Both the position numbers and the translations under genes were made by a program. DNA of 42,722 bases. Origin: CAYSFW01 sp964620675. GTDB lineage: Bacteria; Pseudomonadota; Gammaproteobacteria; UWMA-0217. The stretch lies in NCBI GenBank assembly GCA_964620675.1, contig CAZUJU010000027.1, positions 1 through 42,722 of the forward strand, read 5' to 3'. Below the pieces are notes generated by a model. That model ran no database searches. It was not told the DNA's origin and was given only the letters and a program-made list of their open reading frames with translations. Below are positions 41,235 through 42,722 of the stretch, one piece after another. Position 1 is the first letter of the stretch, and every line of letters starts with the position of its first letter.

Positions 41235-42722
41235 ATGAAGCTAGCAAGTCCAAATCTCTCTCACGACCATGACAAACTGATTAACGGGCAGCATCACGAT
41301 CCGTTCAGCCTGCTCGGGCGCCACCCGATCAACGCCGATACGATCCGCGTGACAGTGTTCGCCCCGCACCTGGAGACGCTCGCGCTGGAAGATCCGGCGG
41401 AGCTGATGCAACGCCTACCCGGCTCGGACTTCTTCGAGTGGGAAGGCGCGGGCGACGCGATCCCGCCACACTACCGGCTGCATGCGCTAACCAAGACCGG
41501 GCATCGCTACGCATTTCACGATCCCTACTCGTTTGCGCCGCAGCTCTCGGAGTTCGACCTCCACCTCTTCAATCAGGGCAACCACTGGCACGCCTACCGC
41601 GTCATGGGCGCGCACGCGGTCACAGTCGACCACATTCCGGGCGTGCGCTTTGCCACTTGGGCACCGAACGCCGCGCGCGTCAGCGTGGTGGGTGACTTTA
41701 ATCAGTGGGATGGCCGTCGGCACCCGATGCGCTCGTTGGGCAGCAGTGGCGTGTGGGAGCTGTTTATTCCCGAACTCGAAGCGGGCGTGCCGTACAAGTT
41801 CGAGATCGTGAACCGCGACTCCGGCGCGGTCGTAGTCAAGACCGACCCCTACGGTCAAGCCTTCGAGTATCGCCCGCGCACCGCCTCCGTCATTGCAACG
41901 CCGAGCGCCCACATCTGGCAAGACGGTGCGTGGCTCGAACACCGCCGCACCCTCGATTGGCAGCACGCGCCGATCTCGATCTATGAGGTCCATCTCGGGT
42001 CCTGGCGCCGCGACGAGGAAGGCGAATTTCTAAACTACCGCGAACTCGCCGAACGCCTCGGTGCACACGTCAAGCAACTCGGATTCACCCATATCGAGCT
42101 GTTGCCGATCACCGAACACCCGCTGGATGCCTCGTGGGGTTACCAGGTCACCGGTTACTACGCCCCAACTTCGCGCTTCGGCACGCCGGACGACTTCCGC
42201 TATTTTGTCGATCACCTACATCAGCTCGGCATCGGCATCATCCTCGACTGGGTACCGGCGCATTTTCCGAAGGACGAATGGGCGCTGGCCGGGTTCGACG
42301 GCACGCCACTCTATGAACACGCCGATCCGCGCAAGGGCGAGCACCGCGACTGGGGCACCAAGATCTTCAACTTCGGCCGCAACGAGGTGAAGAACTTCCT
42401 GATCTCAAGCGCAATTTTCTGGATCGAGGAGTTCCACCTCGACGGCATCCGCGTCGATGCGGTGGCCTCGATGCTCTACCTCGACTACTCGCGCGAGGCC
42501 GGCGAATGGTTGCCCAACCAGTATGGCGGGCGCGAAAACCTCGAAGCGATCGAGTTTCTGCAGCACCTCAACAGCGTCATCGGCCAGAACCATACCGGGG
42601 TATTGATGATCGCCGAGGAATCGACGGCGTGGCCGATGGTTTCGCGGCCAACCTACCTCGGTGGCCTTGGGTTCTCGATGAAATGGAACATGTGCTGGAT
42701 GCACGACACCCTGGAATATTTC
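41235..42722 (+). CDS. glgB: 1,4-alpha-glucan branching enzyme, 3' truncated by window end
   Basis: The first 496 codons of a GH13 branching enzyme are present and the frame is open at the last base. Family length is about 730 residues, so about one third is missing outside the window. An N-terminal region and a CBM48 carbohydrate-binding domain (F-A-T-W-A-P-N-A near 139-146) precede the catalytic barrel. The nucleophile is Asp408 in G-I-R-V-D-A-V, and the acid/base Glu461 in I-A-E-E-S, matching the positions known in E. coli GlgB. ATG 41235 is the start. It is divergent from glgC; the 132-nt gap probably holds both promoters, but I could not assign them. No glgA is seen. Confidence 0.96.
   Translation, partial: MKLASPNLSHDHDKLINGQHHDPFSLLGRHPINADTIRVTVFAPHLETLALEDPAELMQRLPGSDFFEWEGAGDAIPPHYRLHALTKTGHRYAFHDPYSFAPQLSEFDLHLFNQGNHWHAYRVMGAHAVTVDHIPGVRFATWAPNAARVSVVGDFNQWDGRRHPMRSLGSSGVWELFIPELEAGVPYKFEIVNRDSGAVVVKTDPYGQAFEYRPRTASVIATPSAHIWQDGAWLEHRRTLDWQHAPISIYEVHLGSWRRDEEGEFLNYRELAERLGAHVKQLGFTHIELLPITEHPLDASWGYQVTGYYAPTSRFGTPDDFRYFVDHLHQLGIGIILDWVPAHFPKDEWALAGFDGTPLYEHADPRKGEHRDWGTKIFNFGRNEVKNFLISSAIFWIEEFHLDGIRVDAVASMLYLDYSREAGEWLPNQYGGRENLEAIEFLQHLNSVIGQNHTGVLMIAEESTAWPMVSRPTYLGGLGFSMKWNMCWMHDTLEYF

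Noticed and set aside
1..42722. CRISPR arrays, tRNA or rRNA genes, prophage, toxin-antitoxin or restriction genes
   Set aside because: I looked for direct repeat arrays, cloverleaf-like sequences and hallmark proteins on both strands and found none.

Overview
This window reads as one chromosomal stretch of a GC-rich gammaproteobacterium. A flavocytochrome c sulfide dehydrogenase operon, a Tyr/Pro-rich exported protein, FolE2 and a glycogen block point to a sulfur-oxidising, glycogen-storing lineage of Chromatiales type. That assignment is inference; no rRNA or other phylogenetic marker is present. I see no tRNA, rRNA, CRISPR array, prophage or intact insertion sequence. Coding density is high and genes sit in short operons on both strands.

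Layout. (1) 0-5 kb: a BchC-like dehydrogenase without zinc ligands lies divergent to a CDP-alcohol phosphotransferase, a YceI protein and a membrane sulfatase/phosphoglycerol-transferase-like enzyme, and an FkbM methyltransferase converges on them. This may be an envelope or lipid modification set. (2) 5-8.7 kb: a DUF4743/Nudix hydrolase, then rubrerythrin, a GlpC/HdrD-like Fe-S protein and a DUF3501 protein, led by a perfect palindrome that overlaps a candidate promoter. (3) 8.8-13.8 kb: xseB-ispA-dxs (isoprenoid precursors), then queD-folE2 (GTP-derived pterins), facing an orphan C39-like protein. (4) 13.8-16.9 kb: a gene-poor stretch with a long imperfect palindrome, then fccA-fccB plus a diheme cytochrome c. 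(5) 17.2-20.7 kb: argE, the Pro/Tyr-rich protein and argA. (6) 21-30 kb: a CHASE4-type histidine kinase coupled to a REC-GGDEF-EAL protein, a fructosamine-kinase-like protein and a 1349-residue membrane protein that appears to be two fused copies of one unit. (7) 30-32.6 kb: a PepSY protein with a PhoP/PhoQ-like pair. (8) 32.8-36.5 kb: a Pat-type lysine acetyltransferase divergent to a histone-deacetylase-family hydrolase. (9) 36.5-42.7 kb: malQ, a GH57 glucanase and glgC on the minus strand, divergent to glgB, which runs off the window end.

Most genes are recognisable housekeeping or energy functions. The least explained items are the duplicated 1349-residue membrane protein, two related long palindromic elements in intergenic DNA (centres near 14159 and 30186), the rubrerythrin/Fe-S/DUF3501 operon with its operator-like palindrome, and the dehydrogenase/CDP-alcohol/sulfatase set at the left edge.
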